Assembly: GCA_038328705.1 (NCBI GenBank)
Contig: JBBQMG010000031.1
Location: 1 to 30,527, forward strand
Reading direction: 5' to 3'
DNA: 30,527 nt
Source of the DNA: UBA668 sp038328705
Lineage (GTDB): Bacteria; Actinomycetota; Acidimicrobiia; Acidimicrobiales; Ilumatobacteraceae
A program made the position numbers and the translations under genes. The notes under the pieces are model-generated. The model did no database searches. It had not been told where the DNA came from and was given only the letters and a program-made list of their open reading frames with translations. Positions within the stretch are counted from its first letter, which is position 1, and every line of letters begins with the position of its first letter. This document shows, piece after piece, positions 5,527 to 13,575 of the stretch.

Positions 5527-7569
5527 ATGTCGCAACGCCTGCTAAATCGTGAACTGAGCTGGCTGTCCTTCAATCGGCGCGTCCTGTCACTTGCCGAGGA
5601 GATGGGTATTCCGCTGCTCGAGCGGTTGAAGTTCTGCGCCATCTGCTCGTCCAACCTCGACGAGTTCTTCCAGGTGCGCGTGGCCGCACTCAAGGATCAG
5701 GTGGCCGCTGGTGTCACCCAGCCGGCGTACGACGGCTCGTCGCCGCAGGCGCAGCTCACGGAAATCGCAACCACGGCTGACCGTTTCGTGGTCGACCAGG
5801 AGCGCGTGCTGGACCAACTGCTTGCGGAGCTGGCGCGGTACGGCGTAGAGCTGGTCGATTGGTCGTCGCTGGACGCTGCCGACCACCGCCCATTGATCGA
5901 GGCCTTCGAGCAGCGCATGTTCCCGGTGCTCACACCGCTCGCTGTCGACCCGGCCCACCCCTTCCCCTACATCTCCAACCTGGCGCTCAGCCTGGCAGCG
6001 ATGATCAGCGACCCCGACACGGGCGAGCGCCGCTTCGCGCGCGTCAAGGTGCCCAGTGTCTTTCCGCGGCTGGTGGCGCTGCCCGATGGCCAGCGGTTCG
6101 TGCCGGTCGAACAAATCATCGCCGCCCAGATGCACACGATGTTCGTGGGCATGGTGGTCGAAGAGCACGCCGTCTTCCGGGTCACCCGCAATGCCGACCT
6201 CACCCTCGAAGAGGAAGAGGCCGACGACCTGTTGGCGAAAGTGGAGATGGAGCTGCGGCGGCGTCGCTTCGGGCGCGCTGTTCGTTTGGAAGTGCAGCAG
6301 GGCATCAGCGAAGAAATGCTGGAGCTATTGGTGCGCGAGCTCGATCTCGAGATGGCCGACGTCACGCTGCACCGCAATCCGCTCGACCTAACCTGCATGT
6401 TTCAGCTGCACGCGCTGGACATGCCCACGCTGAAGGACACGCCATGGCCGCCTGTCACGGCGGGCCGCATTCTGCGCGCTGAAGCGCAGGACCGCAGCAT
6501 TTTCTCCGTGATTCGTGAGCGCGCGCTGATGGTGCATCATCCTTACGAAAGCTTCGCCAGTAGCGTCGAGAACTTCATCGCCCAAGCTGCCGACGACCCG
6601 CGGGTGCAGAGCATCAAGATGACCCTGTACCGGGCCGGTGGCGACAGCCCCATCGCGCGCAACCTGATGCGCGCCGCCGAGCGTGGCGTGCAGGTGGCCG
6701 TGCTGGTGGAGCTGAAGGCACGCTTCGACGAAGCCACCAACGTGGGCTGGGCGAAGGCGTTGGAACGGGCGGGCGTGCACGTGGTGTACGGTCTGGTCGG
6801 CTTGAAGACGCACGCCAAGACAACGCTGGTCGTGCGCCAGGACGACGACGGGCTGCGCCGCTACTGCCACATTGGCACCGGCAACTACAACTCGAAGACA
6901 GCACGCCTCTATGAGGATGTCGGCTTCCTCACCTGCGATCCGGCGGTCGGCTCTGACGTGACGCAGCTGTTCAATCACCTCACTGGTTACAGCCGTGCGG
7001 TGGAGTTCCAATCGCTCGTCGTTGCACCGCGCGACATGCGCAATCAGCTGATCGATCTCATCGACCACGAGATGTCGTTCGGCAGCGAGGGACGCGTCAC
7101 GGCCAAGATGAACTCGATTGCCGATCCGGAAATGATCGACGCGCTCTACCGAGCCAGCCAGGCAGGTGTGCAGATCGACCTGCTGGTGCGCGGTCTGTGC
7201 TGCCTGCGCCCGGGCGTGCCGGGGATGAGCGAAACCATCCGTGTGCGTAGCATCCTTGGCCGTTACCTGGAGCACTCGCGCGTCGTGCGCTTCGAACACG
7301 GTGAAGGCGACAGCCCATTGTTCCTCATCGGCAGCGCCGACTGGATGGGTCGTAACCTCGACGGTCGGGTGGAGGTGCTGGTGCCGGTCACGCACCTCAA
7401 ACATCGCGATTGGCTGGACCAGGTGTTCGAGTTCGATCTGGCCGACGACATCGTGTGCCACGAGCTGGATGCGGAAGGTCTGTGGCACCGGCTGGGCCCA
7501 AGCGACTTCGCCGACGGCGATGCCCAGGCACGGTTCAATCAGTGGGTCAACGACCGCCAAAAGGCCTGA
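5527..7569 (+). CDS. ppk1: Polyphosphate kinase 1
   Basis: A 680-aa protein of the usual PPK1 length, making polyphosphate from the gamma-phosphate of ATP, reversibly. The N-terminus (LLNRELSWLSFNRRVL ... SSNLDEFFQVRV) is the diagnostic PPK1 start. The catalytic part has THAK with His429, the expected autophosphorylated histidine, followed by HIGTGNYNSKTARLYEDVG, and a second phospholipase D-like His at 591 in RFEHG followed by IGSADWMGRNLDGRVEV. The ATG at 5527 agrees with family starts and with a leaderless promoter 6 nt upstream. A tandem PHO box directly upstream suggests induction by phosphate starvation, linking it to the pst-senX3-regX3 cluster 136 bp downstream. I see no exopolyphosphatase gene nearby. 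Confidence 0.97.
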   Translation: MSQRLLNRELSWLSFNRRVLSLAEEMGIPLLERLKFCAICSSNLDEFFQVRVAALKDQVAAGVTQPAYDGSSPQAQLTEIATTADRFVVDQERVLDQLLAELARYGVELVDWSSLDAADHRPLIEAFEQRMFPVLTPLAVDPAHPFPYISNLALSLAAMISDPDTGERRFARVKVPSVFPRLVALPDGQRFVPVEQIIAAQMHTMFVGMVVEEHAVFRVTRNADLTLEEEEADDLLAKVEMELRRRRFGRAVRLEVQQGISEEMLELLVRELDLEMADVTLHRNPLDLTCMFQLHALDMPTLKDTPWPPVTAGRILRAEAQDRSIFSVIRERALMVHHPYESFASSVENFIAQAADDPRVQSIKMTLYRAGGDSPIARNLMRAAERGVQVAVLVELKARFDEATNVGWAKALERAGVHVVYGLVGLKTHAKTTLVVRQDDDGLRRYCHIGTGNYNSKTARLYEDVGFLTCDPAVGSDVTQLFNHLTGYSRAVEFQSLVVAPRDMRNQLIDLIDHEMSFGSEGRVTAKMNSIADPEMIDALYRASQAGVQIDLLVRGLCCLRPGVPGMSETIRVRSILGRYLEHSRVVRFEHGEGDSPLFLIGSADWMGRNLDGRVEVLVPVTHLKHRDWLDQVFEFDLADDIVCHELDAEGLWHRLGPSDFADGDAQARFNQWVNDRQKA

Positions 7570-7613
7570 TTCACCGGGCGTTGAATGTCTGATTCGCTCT
7601 GCGTTGGTGTCCT

Positions 7614-7635
7614 GTTCATCCCCTGTTCACTCACC
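7614..7635 (+). promoter_or_regulatory. PHO box (two 11-nt direct repeats) upstream of pstS
   Basis: GTTCATCCCCT (7614-7624) is followed by GTTCACTCACC (7625-7635), with the same GTTCAT/GTTCAC order and 11-nt period as at ppk1. A weaker third unit may precede it at 7603. A convincing -10 is not obvious: TACCTG at 7650 and TACGGT at 7663 are candidates. The site is the likely control point for the whole pstS-to-regX3 operon. Confidence 0.7.
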
Positions 7636-7705
7636 CATGGGAAGCGCGTTACCTGGGTTCCGTACGGTTCGGGCGGTTGATACCCCTATCCCAGGAGAAC
7701 AGCAC

Positions 7706-8860
7706 GTGAACAACACCAAACAGCGATTCGTACTCGCCGGCATCGTTTCCCTCTCGTTGCTCGCCACCGCATGCGGTAGCGATGACACGTCCACCACCAC
7801 CGACGCAGCGGTCACCACGGTCGCAGCAGGCGGCGACACCACTGTCGCGGCCGACACGACTGTCGCCGCTGACACGACCATGGCCCCTGCCGACCTGCAG
7901 GCCGTGCTCAACGCCTCGGGCGCCACCTTCCCGCAGACGTTCTACGAGGAAGTCATTGCCTCGTTCACCGACGCCAATAGCGGTGTCACCATCAACTATG
8001 GCGGCGGTGGCTCCGGCAAGGGTCGCCAAGACCTCGCTGACCAGATCGTTGATTGGGCTGGTACTGACGGCACCATCAAGGACGCGGATCTGCCCGGCTT
8101 CAAGGGTGGCGAAGTGCTGTACTTCCCGACCGTGGTCGCCCCGATCACCGTCAGCTTCAATGTCAGCGGTCTCGATACCCTGGCGCTGAGCCCGGCCACC
8201 ATCGCCAATATCTTCCAGCGCACGATCACCAACTGGAATGACCCGGCAATCGCCGCCGACAACCCCGACGCGACGCTGCCCGATCTCCCCATCACGGTCG
8301 TGCACCGCAGTGACAGCAGCGGCACCACCGGCAACTTCACCAAGTTCCTGGAGAAGGCGGTCGGCGCCGATGCCGGCGGCATCTGGACGCTGGGCACCGA
8401 CTCGACCATCGAGTGGCCCGCCGACACCCAGGCCGGCGAAGGCAACAGCGGTGTGGCTCAGGTCATCACCTCGACTGACGGCGCTATTGGCTACGTCGAT
8501 CTTTCGGATGCAACCGACGCCGGCCTGACATTCGCCTCCGTCCAGAACAAGGCTGGCGAGTTCGTCGAGCCGACCCTGGCGGGTGCTTCCGCAGCAGCCG
8601 AGGGCGCAGAGATCAAGGACAACCTCACCTATAGTGCCATCTGGGCTGACGGTGCCGATGCCTACCCAATCACTGCCCAGACCTGGATCATCGCCTACAA
8701 GGTGCAGCCCGACGCCGCCAAGGCCGAGGCTCTGAAGGCATTCCTCAACTACATCCTCACCGATGGTCAGGATCTGGCAGCGGACGTCAACTACGCACCG
8801 CTGCCCGAGGGACTGGACGCCAAGGCCATTGCCCAGCTCGACATGTTCGAGATCGGCTGA
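7706..8860 (+). CDS. pstS: Phosphate-binding lipoprotein of the Pst ABC transporter
   Basis: A 384-aa extracytoplasmic phosphate receptor. It has a lipoprotein signal ending LLATAC with Cys23 as the lipidated residue, then a Thr/Ala/Val-rich linker with TTVAAD-type repeats (residues about 30-60), then the PstS fold. Typical PstS features are NASGATFPQTFYEEV near the start of the domain, GGGGSGKGRQD, and RSDSSGTTGNFTKFL, whose Ser/Thr/Arg groups coordinate phosphate in the family. The frame is open further upstream, but GTG 7706 is chosen because AGGAG lies 8 nt before it and the lipoprotein signal starts there. It is the first gene of pstSCAB-phoU-senX3-regX3, with a PHO box upstream and a strong hairpin after its stop. 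Confidence 0.96.
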   Translation: MNNTKQRFVLAGIVSLSLLATACGSDDTSTTTDAAVTTVAAGGDTTVAADTTVAADTTMAPADLQAVLNASGATFPQTFYEEVIASFTDANSGVTINYGGGGSGKGRQDLADQIVDWAGTDGTIKDADLPGFKGGEVLYFPTVVAPITVSFNVSGLDTLALSPATIANIFQRTITNWNDPAIAADNPDATLPDLPITVVHRSDSSGTTGNFTKFLEKAVGADAGGIWTLGTDSTIEWPADTQAGEGNSGVAQVITSTDGAIGYVDLSDATDAGLTFASVQNKAGEFVEPTLAGASAAAEGAEIKDNLTYSAIWADGADAYPITAQTWIIAYKVQPDAAKAEALKAFLNYILTDGQDLAADVNYAPLPEGLDAKAIAQLDMFEIG

Positions 8861-8877
8861 CCCTCCCCCACATGCAT

Positions 8878-8917
8878 AGGACAGGTGGTCGGCTCTTCGG
8901 GGTCGACCACCTGTCCT
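8878..8917 (+). terminator. Intercistronic hairpin between pstS and pstC
   Basis: AGGACAGGTGGTCG (8878-8891) and CGACCACCTGTCCT (8904-8917) form a perfect 14-bp stem around a 12-nt loop, 17 nt after the pstS stop. It is not followed by a clear T run. It may act as a partial terminator or as an mRNA 3' stabiliser, giving more PstS than PstCAB. TACTGT at 8919 could be an internal -10 for pstC, with low confidence. Confidence 0.75.
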
Positions 8918-8945
8918 GTACTGTTTCCAATGGACCGATGATCCG

Positions 8946-9920
8946 ATGACTGACATCTCGACACACTCACTCGACAGCCCACCGGACCTTCGCGGTTCGG
9001 GTGGGAAAGCCGATGGAGCCTTCCGCGGAACCAGCTACGTCGCTGGCGGTGCGGTGCTACTGGTTCTTGGCCTGATCACCTACACGATGATCAGCCGTAG
9101 CACCGATGCGCTGTCGCACATGGGGCTCGACTTCTTCGCCAGCAAGCGATGGAACCCACCGGGCGAGCAATACGGAATCCTGTCGTACATCTGGGGCACC
9201 GTGTTCACCGCTTTCATCGCGTTGTGCATCTCCGTGCCGCTCAGCCTCGGAATTGCGTTGTTCATCACGCAGGTGGCGCCATCGTGGCTGAAGAAGACGA
9301 TGACCTACGTCATCGACCTTCTCGCCGTTGTGCCGTCGGTCGTCTTTGGCTTGTGGGGCGTACTGGTTCTCTCGCAGAACATCAAAGGTTTTTACGGATG
9401 GCTGTCGGACACATTCGACGGCATCCCGATTCTGGGCACCTTCTTCGGAGCCAACCCCCAGGGTCGCTCGTTCTTCACGGCCGGCATCATCCTGGCGGTC
9501 ATGATCACGCCCATCGTTGTGTCGCTCTCACGAGAGGTGATCGAGACGACGCCTTCGTTCGAAAAGGAGGCAGCACTGGCTCTGGGCGCCACTCGCTGGG
9601 AGATGATTCGCGGCGCGGTGCTGCCGCACTCCAAGGGTGGGCTCGTCGGTGCCGTAATGCTTGGCCTCGGCCGGGCGATGGGTGAGACCATCGCGGTCGC
9701 GTTGGTCATCGGCAGTGCCACCGGGCAAATCACACTCAATGCGCTGGCCTCGGGCAACTCCATGCCGGCCGTCATCACGGCGGAGTGGGGCGAGGCGGAC
9801 ACACTGAAGAAGTCGGCTCTCATCGCCATGGCGATGACCCTGTTCGTGCTGACCATCATCGTCAACGTGATCGCCACCTCCGTTGTCAATCGGTCGATGA
9901 AGAAGTCGAGGGGCGCATGA
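8946..9920 (+). CDS. pstC: Phosphate ABC transporter permease PstC
   Basis: A 324-aa membrane protein with six predicted transmembrane helices, the first near residues 30-50. It carries the cytoplasmic EAA loop typical of ABC permeases (FEKEAALALGATRWEMIRGAVLP followed by LGLGRAMGETIAVALV), which is the PstC/PstA pattern. It forms the transmembrane channel with PstA and receives phosphate from PstS. A large periplasmic segment (DTFDGIPILGTFFGANPQGR) is usual for PstC. The ATG at 8946 is 85 bp after pstS, beyond the hairpin, with no strong ribosome-binding site. The stop overlaps the pstA ATG by 4 bp (ATGA). Confidence 0.96.
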   Translation: MTDISTHSLDSPPDLRGSGGKADGAFRGTSYVAGGAVLLVLGLITYTMISRSTDALSHMGLDFFASKRWNPPGEQYGILSYIWGTVFTAFIALCISVPLSLGIALFITQVAPSWLKKTMTYVIDLLAVVPSVVFGLWGVLVLSQNIKGFYGWLSDTFDGIPILGTFFGANPQGRSFFTAGIILAVMITPIVVSLSREVIETTPSFEKEAALALGATRWEMIRGAVLPHSKGGLVGAVMLGLGRAMGETIAVALVIGSATGQITLNALASGNSMPAVITAEWGEADTLKKSALIAMAMTLFVLTIIVNVIATSVVNRSMKKSRGA

Positions 9921-10831
9921 GTTCCGCATTGGCCGAGCGTCCGACCGAGACGCCGCTGACTGCCGGTGATTTGCAAACGCACCGCAGCTGGCGCACCACG
10001 AAAAGCCACCTGATGGTCGGGCTGATGTTCGTCGCCTTCCTCGTCATCCTGGTGCCGCTGGTTGCCGTGATCGGCACCGTGGTCACCCGCGGTGCAGGCG
10101 TTGTGTTCCGTGACTTTCCCGATTGGTTCACCAGCGAGATCCCGGTGCGTCGACGTGCAGTCGGCCCGGGCATGGGCCCGGCCGTTGTAGGAACGCTTCT
10201 GATCACGCTTTTTGCTTCGTTGTTGGCAATTCCGCTCGGAATTCTGGGCGCTGTGTACCTGCACGAGTACGGCGGCCAGTCGCGGCCTGCTCAGGTCATC
10301 CGCTTCCTTTCGAACGTGATGACCGGCGTGCCGTCCATCGTGATGGGTCTGTTCGTCTACGTCGTGTTCACCATCAACTTCGGCCTGGCCGGCGTCGGCG
10401 GCTCACTGGCGCTGGCCTGCCTGATGCTGCCGGTGGTCATCCGCTCCACCGAGGAGATGCTGCGGTTGGTGCCGACTCACCTGCGCGAAGCCAGCTACGC
10501 GCTCGGCACCCGAAAGGGTCGCACCATCGTCTCCATCGTGTTGCCGTCGGCTCTTCCTGGCGTGGTCAGCGGTTGCCTGCTGGCGATTGCTCGTGCTGCC
10601 GGCGAAACCGCTCCGCTGTTGTTCACCATCGGGTTCGTCACCAAGGTGAACACCAACCTGTTCGACGGGCCCAACACGACGCTGTCCTACCAGATTTTCA
10701 AGAATGCCAGCGAGACGCTGCCCGGGCCGCAGGAGCGTGGGTGGGGCGCCGCCTTCACGCTGGTGGCGATCACGTTCCTCTTCACTGTCATTGCTCGGCT
10801 CGTCACCGCCTCGTATCAGAAGCGGCGATGA
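9917..10831 (+). CDS. pstA: Phosphate ABC transporter permease PstA
   Basis: A 304-aa partner permease of PstC. It has about six membrane helices, the first at residues about 33-55, and an EAA loop (LREASYALGTRKGRTIVSIVLPSALPG) followed by AIARAAGETAPLLFT, diagnostic for PstA. The frame is open upstream of 9917, but that ATG overlaps the pstC stop as ATGA, the standard translational coupling, and the N-terminus from there is of normal length. The stop at 10829-10831 overlaps two possible pstB start codons (10828 and 10831), so coupling continues into pstB. Confidence 0.95.
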   Translation: MSSALAERPTETPLTAGDLQTHRSWRTTKSHLMVGLMFVAFLVILVPLVAVIGTVVTRGAGVVFRDFPDWFTSEIPVRRRAVGPGMGPAVVGTLLITLFASLLAIPLGILGAVYLHEYGGQSRPAQVIRFLSNVMTGVPSIVMGLFVYVVFTINFGLAGVGGSLALACLMLPVVIRSTEEMLRLVPTHLREASYALGTRKGRTIVSIVLPSALPGVVSGCLLAIARAAGETAPLLFTIGFVTKVNTNLFDGPNTTLSYQIFKNASETLPGPQERGWGAAFTLVAITFLFTVIARLVTASYQKRR

Positions 10832-10887
10832 TGACGTCCTTACCAAAGACCAGCCCGCAGACCACTTCCCTCAATCAGGAGGACACC

Positions 10888-11730
10888 ATGGCGCTCGACG
10901 CCAACGAGACCACGACCGAGGTGGTCGCGCCCGAGACGGTGCCACCCAAGACGGTCTTCGATCTGCAGGAATTGGAGGTGCACTACGGATCGTTCCGTGC
11001 GGTGCGCGAGGTGAATCTACAGATCGCCAAGAACGAGATCACCGCCTTCATCGGGCCATCGGGCTGCGGTAAGACGACTGTGTTGCGCTGCCTGAACCGA
11101 ATGAACGACGTCATCCCGTCGGCTCGAGTTGGTGGCAAGGTGCTCTACCACGGCGTCGATCTGTACGGCCCCGGTGTGTCGGCAACCGAAGTTCGTCGTC
11201 GCGTCGGCATGGTTTTCCAGCGGCCCAACCCGTTCCCGAAGAGCATCTACGACAACGTCGCCTTCGGTCCGCGGGTGAACGGCGTCAAGAGCAAGAGCGA
11301 CCTGGACGACATCGTCGAGGAATCGCTGCGAGGGGCAGCGTTGTGGGACGAAGTCAACAGTCGACTGAAGTCTTCAGCACTCGGTATGTCGGGTGGTCAA
11401 CAGCAGCGGTTGTGCATCGCTCGCGCGATTGCGGTACGTCCTGAAGTGATCCTGATGGACGAGCCGTGTTCGGCCCTCGACCCAATTGCAACCGCCCGCA
11501 TCGAAGATCTCATGCAGGAGATCAAGAGCCGCTTCACCATTGTCATCGTCACCCACAACATGCAACAGGCCGGCCGCGTCAGCGATCGCACCGCGTTCTT
11601 CACGACGGAAGTCAATACGGAGAGCGATCGACGCACCGGTGTGCTGGTGGAGTACGACAAGACCACCACGATCTTCTCCAAGCCCGCCGACGAACGCACC
11701 GAGGCCTATGTGTCAGGAAGGTTCGGCTGA
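10888..11730 (+). CDS. pstB: Phosphate ABC transporter ATP-binding protein PstB
   Basis: A 280-aa ATPase that drives phosphate import. Motifs in order are Walker A GPSGCGKTT, the Q-loop region VGMVFQRPNPFPKSIYDNVAFG, the ABC signature MSGGQQQRLCIARAIA, Walker B VILMDEPCSALDP and the switch His in VTHNMQQA. The RPNPF segment is typical of PstB. Two starts are possible: ATG 10828 (or 10831) overlapping the pstA stop, and ATG 10888 preceded by AGGAGG with 5-nt spacing. I choose 10888 because of that strong site; the earlier start would add 20 residues of low-complexity Thr/Ser/Gln. The stop overlaps the phoU ATG by one base. Confidence 0.96.
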   Translation: MALDANETTTEVVAPETVPPKTVFDLQELEVHYGSFRAVREVNLQIAKNEITAFIGPSGCGKTTVLRCLNRMNDVIPSARVGGKVLYHGVDLYGPGVSATEVRRRVGMVFQRPNPFPKSIYDNVAFGPRVNGVKSKSDLDDIVEESLRGAALWDEVNSRLKSSALGMSGGQQQRLCIARAIAVRPEVILMDEPCSALDPIATARIEDLMQEIKSRFTIVIVTHNMQQAGRVSDRTAFFTTEVNTESDRRTGVLVEYDKTTTIFSKPADERTEAYVSGRFG

Positions 11731-12464
11731 TGGACGAGCTACGCAAGACCTACCATCACGAGTTGGAAAGCGCTCGCGCCGAGCTCGCTCGGCTCGCCGC
11801 GCTCGTTGCCGAACTGATCCCGCGGGCGACCGCCATTTTGCTCGACAGCGACCTCGAAGGTGCCGAGTACATCATTCGTGGTGACGAAGAGATCGATGCT
11901 CGCTGCGTCGAGCTTGAAGAGCAGTGCATTCGCATTCTGGCGTTGCAGGCGCCGGTGGCCACCGAGCTGCGCCAGGTTGTCGCGCTGCTGAAGATGATCT
12001 CCGAAGTCGAACGTAGCGGCGACCTGGTACGCAACATTTGCAAGGCCGCCCGGCGCGTGTACGGCCACGACCTCGACCCCAAGCTGCGAGGCATCATCAA
12101 TCGGATGGGCGAGCAGGCCCAGCAGGTATTCTCGGCAGCGATCGAGGCATTTGTCGAGAACGACGTCGCGAAGGCCGCCGCGCTCGATGATATGGACGCG
12201 TACCTCGATGCCCTGCAGAAGCAGTTCATCCAGGCGATCTTCGAGAGCCAAGCCGCCGGACGCATCGATATGCAGGTCGCTGTACAACTGGCAATGGTCG
12301 CCCGCTTTTTCGAGCGAATTGGCGACCACGCCGTCAACATGGCCGAGCGCGTTCGCTTCACTGTCACCGGTTGGGTGCCCGACCATCGCAAGCCTGAGCG
12401 AACAACGGTCCAGCTCGAAGAAACCGTGACCACTTCAAGCAGTGAGACCGCCGGGGACCAGTGA
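11730..12464 (+). CDS. phoU: Phosphate signalling complex protein PhoU
   Basis: A 244-aa all-helical protein with the two PhoU repeats. The first repeat contains IIRGDEEIDARCVELEEQCIRILALQAPVATELRQVVALLKMISEVERSGDLVRNI. The second contains MAMVARFFERIGDHAVNMAERVRF-like sequence with the conserved ER-GD-A-N metal-binding pattern. PhoU relays the transport state of Pst to the sensor kinase and keeps the Pho regulon off when phosphate is plentiful. The frame is open to 11466, but the ATG at 11730 overlaps the pstB TGA and has AGGAAG upstream, and homology begins there. It overlaps senX3 by 4 bp (GTGA). Confidence 0.95.
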   Translation: MDELRKTYHHELESARAELARLAALVAELIPRATAILLDSDLEGAEYIIRGDEEIDARCVELEEQCIRILALQAPVATELRQVVALLKMISEVERSGDLVRNICKAARRVYGHDLDPKLRGIINRMGEQAQQVFSAAIEAFVENDVAKAAALDDMDAYLDALQKQFIQAIFESQAAGRIDMQVAVQLAMVARFFERIGDHAVNMAERVRFTVTGWVPDHRKPERTTVQLEETVTTSSSETAGDQ

Positions 12465-13573
12465 GCTTGTTCGCCCGCGGCGAGTTGGAACAATTGCGAC
12501 GGGATCTCGCGCAGGCACAGTCGTCGGCGCAAGCCACTGAGGCCGAGGTAGAACGACTGCGCGCTGGCCTGGATGCGGTGCCCGCCGGCATCGTGCTGGC
12601 CGACGAGAAGGGTCGCCAACTGCTCCGCAACCACGTTGCTTCAGTGGGCGGTCACGTCGACCTGCTGGTCGAGGAGGCCGTGGAGCGGTTGCTCGTTGCA
12701 GCGGTAGCCGGGCAGGCCGGTGAGCAGCGTCTGACACTCTTCGGGCCACCGCAACGCGTGCTGTTGATCCGTGGCATTCCGCTCGCGAACGGCGGTGCGC
12801 TGGCGGTCATCGACGACCTCAGTGACCGTGCCCGGTTGGATGCGATACGAACCGATTTCGTCGCCAACATCAGCCACGAGCTGAAGACGCCGGTGGGCGC
12901 ACTTGCGATCCTGGCTGAGGCGCTGGCGGATAACGACGACATCGGCGTGAACCGACGGCTTGCGCTCAAGATGGTGGAGGAAGCGCACCGCGCCTCGGGC
13001 ACCATCGACGATCTGTTGGAACTCTCGCGCATCGAGCTGGGCGGCCCGGGCGAGCGCGAAGAGGTCAGCCTGTCCGCCGCAATTGGTGAGGCTGCCGCTC
13101 GCCATCGACTCATCGCCGACACCGTCGGGGTCGGCCTGGAAGTGAAGTGCGTCACGCCCGAGACTGTGGAGGGTGATCGCCTGCAGCTCGTCTCCGCGCT
13201 CAGTAACCTCATCGACAACGCGGTGAAGTACAGCAACAATGGCGGCGTTGTCACGATCTCCTCCCGCGAGCGCGAAGGTTTCGTGGAAATCGAGGTGTCC
13301 GACACCGGCATCGGTATTCCGGCGCGCGATCTGGACCGTGTGTTCGAACGGTTCTACCGAGTTGACCGTGCCCGCAGCCGCACCACCGGTGGCACCGGCC
13401 TGGGGTTGGCCATCGTGCGCCATGTGGCGACCAATCACGGTGGCGACGTCACTGTGCGCTCACGCGAAGGGGAGGGCTCCGTCTTCACCCTCCGTATTCC
13501 AACGACAGACCATATTCCAACGACAGACCGTATTCCAACGACAGACCGTATTCCAACGGGAGAAGGACGCTGA
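12461..13573 (+). CDS. senX3: Phosphate-sensing histidine kinase, SenX3/PhoR type, without visible membrane segments
   Basis: A 370-aa kinase. Residues 1-35 look like a coiled coil, about 36-125 a PAS-like sensor, then HisKA with FVANISHELKTP (phospho-acceptor His139), and HATPase with the N box LIDNAVKYS, G1 SDTGIGIP, F box FERFYRVDRARS and G2 GGTGLGLAIV. Its close match in motif style and its place before regX3 point to SenX3. Mycobacterial SenX3 has N-terminal transmembrane helices, whereas no hydrophobic stretch precedes the PAS-like region here, so this one appears cytosolic and may read PhoU/PstB directly (inference). The start GTG overlaps the phoU stop. The C-terminus ends in a 6-residue tandem repeat (IPTTDR) encoded by an 18-nt DNA repeat. 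Confidence 0.92.
   Translation: MSLFARGELEQLRRDLAQAQSSAQATEAEVERLRAGLDAVPAGIVLADEKGRQLLRNHVASVGGHVDLLVEEAVERLLVAAVAGQAGEQRLTLFGPPQRVLLIRGIPLANGGALAVIDDLSDRARLDAIRTDFVANISHELKTPVGALAILAEALADNDDIGVNRRLALKMVEEAHRASGTIDDLLELSRIELGGPGEREEVSLSAAIGEAAARHRLIADTVGVGLEVKCVTPETVEGDRLQLVSALSNLIDNAVKYSNNGGVVTISSREREGFVEIEVSDTGIGIPARDLDRVFERFYRVDRARSRTTGGTGLGLAIVRHVATNHGGDVTVRSREGEGSVFTLRIPTTDHIPTTDRIPTTDRIPTGEGR
13493..13558 (+). repeat. 18-nt tandem repeat inside the 3' end of senX3
   Basis: The unit CGTATTCCAACGACAGAC is repeated at 13493, 13511, 13529 and, truncated, 13547, about 3.6 copies with a single base difference in the second unit. Being a multiple of three, it keeps frame and encodes IPTTDR repeats. 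Near identity indicates recent expansion, so copy number may vary between strains. Confidence 0.9.
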
Positions 13574-13575
13574 CA

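Noticed and set aside
10123..10887. Long upstream extension of the PstB frame
   Set aside because: It lies inside pstA in another frame; PstB homology starts after ATG 10888.
13493..13558. CRISPR-like array
   Set aside because: The 18-nt units are directly abutting without spacers and lie in frame inside senX3, so this is a coding tandem repeat.
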